A stretch of DNA of 64,000 nt from Veillonella parvula DSM 2008 (lineage in GTDB: Bacteria > Bacillota > Negativicutes > Veillonellales > Veillonellaceae): assembly GCF_000024945.1 (NCBI RefSeq), contig NC_013520.1:1699001-1763000 (forward strand), written 5' to 3'. The notes beneath the pieces were generated by a model. The model saw nothing but the letters and a program-made list of their open reading frames with translations, was not told where the DNA came from and did not search any database. Shown here in pieces: positions 61,208 to 64,000 of this stretch. Each line of letters begins with the position of its first letter. Within the stretch, counting starts at the first letter, position 1. Both the position numbers and the translations under genes were made by a program.

Positions 61208-62668
61208 ATGGAAGCAATGCTCAATGATGCGATATCTACCATAAACAATTATTTATGGAGTTATTTCATCATTTTTATTCTCATCGGTGCAGGTCTCTTT
61301 TTTACAATGACAACGAATTTTGTACAAATTCGCATGATTAAAGAAATGATTCGCCTCGTAATTAACGGCGCAGGTAGCTCTACAGAAAAGAATCATGTAT
61401 CCTCATTTCAAGCATTCTGTGTTAGTACCGCCTCTCGTGTAGGTGTTGGTAACATCGCAGGTATAGCTATTGCTGTTGTACTTGGTGGCCCTGGTGCCAT
61501 TTTCTGGATGTGGGTTATCGCACTCATCGGTGCTGCCACTGGCTTTATCGAATCTACATTAGCACAAATCTACAAGGAGCCTGTTGCTAAAGGCGGTTTC
61601 TACGGTGGACCAGCTTACTACATTCGCTATGGTCTAAACAATAAAGCATTATCTGTTCTATTCGCTATTTTAATCAGTATTACATATGGTTGGATTTACA
61701 ATTCTGTTCAAGCCAATACATTGGCTGCATCTCTCCAAGTTTTCAACCTTGATGTATCCTATACAGGCGCTGTAGTGGCAGTCCTCCTTGGTATTATTAT
61801 TTTCGGTGGTATCAACCGCGTTGCAAAAGCATCTGAAATCATCGTTCCTATCATGGCGATTTTATACATTGCTACTGCATTATTCGTGGTAATTATGAAT
61901 ATTACCCAATTCCCACATGTAATCTATACTATTTTTTCCTCCGCGTTTGAGCCTGTTGCAGCAGGTGGTGGCTTATTAGGTGCTACTGTTATGAATGGGA
62001 TCAAACGGGGGCTCTTCTCTAACGAAGCCGGTGAGGGTTCTGTTCCAAACGCAGCCGCTACGGCAGCTGTTAACCACCCTGTAGAACAAGGTCTTGTACA
62101 AGCATTCGGCGTATTCCTTGATACATTCATCATTTGTACAGCTTCTGCTTTCATCGTACTCATCGTGGGTGATTACAGCACTACAGGTCTAACAGGTATT
62201 GCTCTTGTACAACATAATCTAGCTCAACAGCTTGGTTCTTGGGCTCCTACAGCCGTAGCCATTTTCATCGTTATGTTCTCCTTTAGTTCCTTAATTGGTA
62301 ACTATTACTACGGTGAAATCAATATTAGCCACTTAACAAATAAACGATTCTACCTACATTTGTTCCGTATTGGTGTAATTCTTATGACATTTGTTGGCTC
62401 TATTGCCTCTCTAGATCTTGTATGGAATCTAGCCGATTTATTCATGGCTTTCTTAGTATTAACTAACGTAAGTTCCATCGTACGTATGGGGCGCACAGCA
62501 GGTCTTGCCCTCGATGACTATATTAAACAACGTAAGGCAGGTATTGAAACGCCAGTATTTAACCGTTCTATTCTAAACCACACGTACGGCATCGTATGGT
62601 GGGGTGATGGTCAAACTACAGACTCCTCCGTACCTCCTACTCCGATTGAAGATACAGTGGAAAAATAA
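61208..62668 (+). CDS. Sodium:alanine symporter (AGCS family)
   Basis: 486 residues with about eleven membrane helices. Family signature near the N-terminus (FQAFCVSTASRVGVGNIAGIAIAV, then GGPGAIFWMWVIALIGAATGFIESTLAQIYK) and NGIKRGLFSNEAGEGSVPNAAATA. Imports alanine or glycine with sodium. AGGAAAGGGAG precedes the ATG. Lies between the GntR gene and GDH. Confidence 0.95.
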   Translation: MEAMLNDAISTINNYLWSYFIIFILIGAGLFFTMTTNFVQIRMIKEMIRLVINGAGSSTEKNHVSSFQAFCVSTASRVGVGNIAGIAIAVVLGGPGAIFWMWVIALIGAATGFIESTLAQIYKEPVAKGGFYGGPAYYIRYGLNNKALSVLFAILISITYGWIYNSVQANTLAASLQVFNLDVSYTGAVVAVLLGIIIFGGINRVAKASEIIVPIMAILYIATALFVVIMNITQFPHVIYTIFSSAFEPVAAGGGLLGATVMNGIKRGLFSNEAGEGSVPNAAATAAVNHPVEQGLVQAFGVFLDTFIICTASAFIVLIVGDYSTTGLTGIALVQHNLAQQLGSWAPTAVAIFIVMFSFSSLIGNYYYGEINISHLTNKRFYLHLFRIGVILMTFVGSIASLDLVWNLADLFMAFLVLTNVSSIVRMGRTAGLALDDYIKQRKAGIETPVFNRSILNHTYGIVWWGDGQTTDSSVPPTPIEDTVEK

Positions 62669-62687
62669 AATATATTAACTTATGAGG

Positions 62688-62716
62688 CTGGTGAAAGTAT
62701 CTTTCACCAGTCTTTC
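62688..62716 (+). terminator. Terminator of the alanine symporter
   Basis: Ten-pair perfect stem CTGGTGAAAG and complement, three-base loop, T-rich but broken tail. Confidence 0.75.
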
Positions 62717-62844
62717 TCATATAATCTTAAAACAGTTTATTAGTACATACATAAAGGTCTATATTCTTCGAAATGTAGATTTTTATTTTTTATAAAAGTA
62801 TCCATTTTCATATATAAAAATATCCTCCACTAGCAGATTTTAAA

Positions 62845-62858
62845 GTGACAGATATCAC
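62845..62858. promoter_or_regulatory. Crp-like half-site pair upstream of gdhA
   Basis: GTGA-N6-TCAC, flanked by A on both sides, matches the core of a Crp-family operator. It lies about 160-175 bp before the GDH start. Confidence 0.45.
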
Positions 62859-63018
62859 AGAAAGTATCTATATTTTTCCTACCTTTAAAGGTCAAAAACT
62901 ATAGAATATATTTATGAAAATATAAAGGGTATTCTGTTTACAATGTCGAATACTTAAGTATGCGATAAAATTAGCACTAATTAAACTATTAATTTACTCT
63001 ATTATCCAGGAGGTAATT

Positions 63019-64000
63019 ATGAGCGGTTATAACCCATATGAAAACATGTTAAACACATTAGACGTAGCAGCTGAAAAGCTCGGCTATACTCGTAGTGAAT
63101 ACGAAGTGTTACGTCACCCAGAACGAGAACTAAAAGTAGCAGTTCCTCTTCAACTCGACAATGGTGAAGTTCGCGTATACGAAGGTTATCGTTGCCAACA
63201 TTCCACATTGCGTGGTAGTGCTAAAGGCGGTCTTCGTTTCCATCCAGATTCTGATGAAAATGAAGTGCGTGCATTGGCAGCTTGGATGACTATTAAAAAC
63301 GCTATCGCTAACATTCCTTATGGCGGTGGTAAAGGTGGCATCAAAGTCGATCCAAAAACTTTAAACCCTCGCGAATTAGAACGCTTAACTCGTAACTTTG
63401 TACGCCGTATTGCACCTATCATCGGTGTTAATACAGACGTTCCTGCACCAGACGTAAATACGAATGCTCAAATCATGAGCTGGATTGCTGACGAATACAG
63501 CACATTAAAAGGCGAATGGAGCCCAGGTATCGTTACAGGTAAACCAATCGAAGTAGGCGGTTCCTTAGGCCGTAATGAAGCAACTGGTCGCGGTTGCCTC
63601 ATCGCATTGCAAAGCTACCTCGCTAAGAAAAACTTGGATATCAAAAACCTTACTGTTGCAGTTCAAGGCTTTGGTAACGTAGGTTCCGTAGGCGCTCGTC
63701 TCATTGCACAAGCAGGTGCAAAAGTTATAGCTATCGGCGACGTAAGCGTTAACATCTACAATCCTAACGGCCTCGATGTTGAAAAAGCATACGAATATGC
63801 TAACTCCCATGGTCGTTCCCTCGAAGGTTACAGCGAACCAGGCATGACTACAATTGGACCTCAAGAGTTATTGGCTCAACCAGTTGATGTATTATACATG
63901 GCAGCCCTTGAGAACCAATTAAACAAAGACAACATGGAAAATATCCAAGCTAAGATCATCTTGGAAGGCGCTAATGGCCCTACTACTAATGATGCGGATA
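63019..64000 (+). CDS. gdhA: Glutamate dehydrogenase (3' end outside the window)
   Basis: NAD(P)-dependent oxidative deamination of glutamate or its reverse. 327 complete codons are present. The start MSGYNPYENMLNTLDVAAE is preceded by CCAGGAGG. Family landmarks: GGLRFHPDSDENEVRALA with KNAIANIPYGGGKGGIKVDP (catalytic lysine region), DVPAPDVNTNAQIMSW, and the nucleotide-binding GFGNVGSVGARL. This is the hexameric class of about 420 residues. A coding region 63019 onward remains open to the window edge. Confidence 0.95.
   Translation, partial: MSGYNPYENMLNTLDVAAEKLGYTRSEYEVLRHPERELKVAVPLQLDNGEVRVYEGYRCQHSTLRGSAKGGLRFHPDSDENEVRALAAWMTIKNAIANIPYGGGKGGIKVDPKTLNPRELERLTRNFVRRIAPIIGVNTDVPAPDVNTNAQIMSWIADEYSTLKGEWSPGIVTGKPIEVGGSLGRNEATGRGCLIALQSYLAKKNLDIKNLTVAVQGFGNVGSVGARLIAQAGAKVIAIGDVSVNIYNPNGLDVEKAYEYANSHGRSLEGYSEPGMTTIGPQELLAQPVDVLYMAALENQLNKDNMENIQAKIILEGANGPTTNDAD

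Larger units (their letters stand above)
62669..63018. other. GDH upstream region
   Basis: About 350 AT-rich bases: symporter terminator, a GTGA-N6-TCAC site (62845-62858), and a perfect palindrome ATACTTAAGTAT (about 62950-62961). No good consensus promoter and no gene was seen. Confidence 0.55.

Overview
The window reads as chromosome of a low-GC diderm Firmicute of the class Negativicutes, most probably Veillonella. This is inferred from gene content remembered for that group: aspartase plus two-subunit class I fumarase, L-serine dehydratase, a long insert in RpoB, and 4-gene WecA/WecB-AtpZ/AtpI-atpBEFHAGDC order. I could not run a database search, so the genus is an inference. No phage, insertion sequence, CRISPR array or antibiotic-resistance gene was seen.

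Bases 1-26800 hold the translation and transcription superoperon, nearly all on the minus strand. In transcription order it runs tRNA-Thr, Tyr, fMet, Thr, Met; tuf (copy 2); [norB]; rpmG-secE-nusG-rplK-rplA-L10 leader-rplJ-rplL; [ArnT-like glycosyltransferase, plus strand; aspA]; rpoB-rpoC; [BetT-type transporter, plus strand]; L7Ae-like-rpsL-rpsG-fusA-tuf (copy 1, cut by the window edge). This is the classical bacterial order, broken at three points by metabolic or envelope genes. The blocks carry their own promoters; near-perfect TTGACA-N17-TAtAaT types are visible upstream of the tRNAs, rpmG and the L7Ae-like gene.

Bases 27200-36100 hold a minus-strand run: folD-hypA-hypB-secreted repeat protein-orphan P-loop ATPase (one operon), cca overlapping a PASTA-containing penicillin-binding protein, and sdaAB-sdaAA for serine deamination. 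Bases 36110-36660 are non-coding and hold an unusual large imperfect palindrome with a third stray arm. Then come hcp (hybrid cluster protein) and a divergent Crp/Fnr-family regulator, which together with norB suggest nitric oxide and nitrosative-stress defence.

Bases 39300-45300 hold a membrane-anchored protein of unknown function, a YwlG-family protein, the fumarase pair with three tandem palindromic sites upstream, a tRNA-Asn/Glu/Val cluster and a secreted orphan. Bases 45311-54700 are the F-type ATP synthase operon preceded by atpI, atpZ, wecB and wecA homologues; its c subunit has two carboxylates in the ion-binding zone. Bases 54731-64000 hold UPF0210 and ACT-domain genes, pgm, a YitT protein, ispE-GntR, a sodium:alanine symporter and the start of a glutamate dehydrogenase.

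Metabolically the genes fit an anaerobe that feeds amino acids and fumarate into succinate/propionate-type metabolism: aspartase and fumarase interconvert aspartate, fumarate and malate; serine dehydratase makes pyruvate; GDH and the alanine symporter handle glutamate and alanine.
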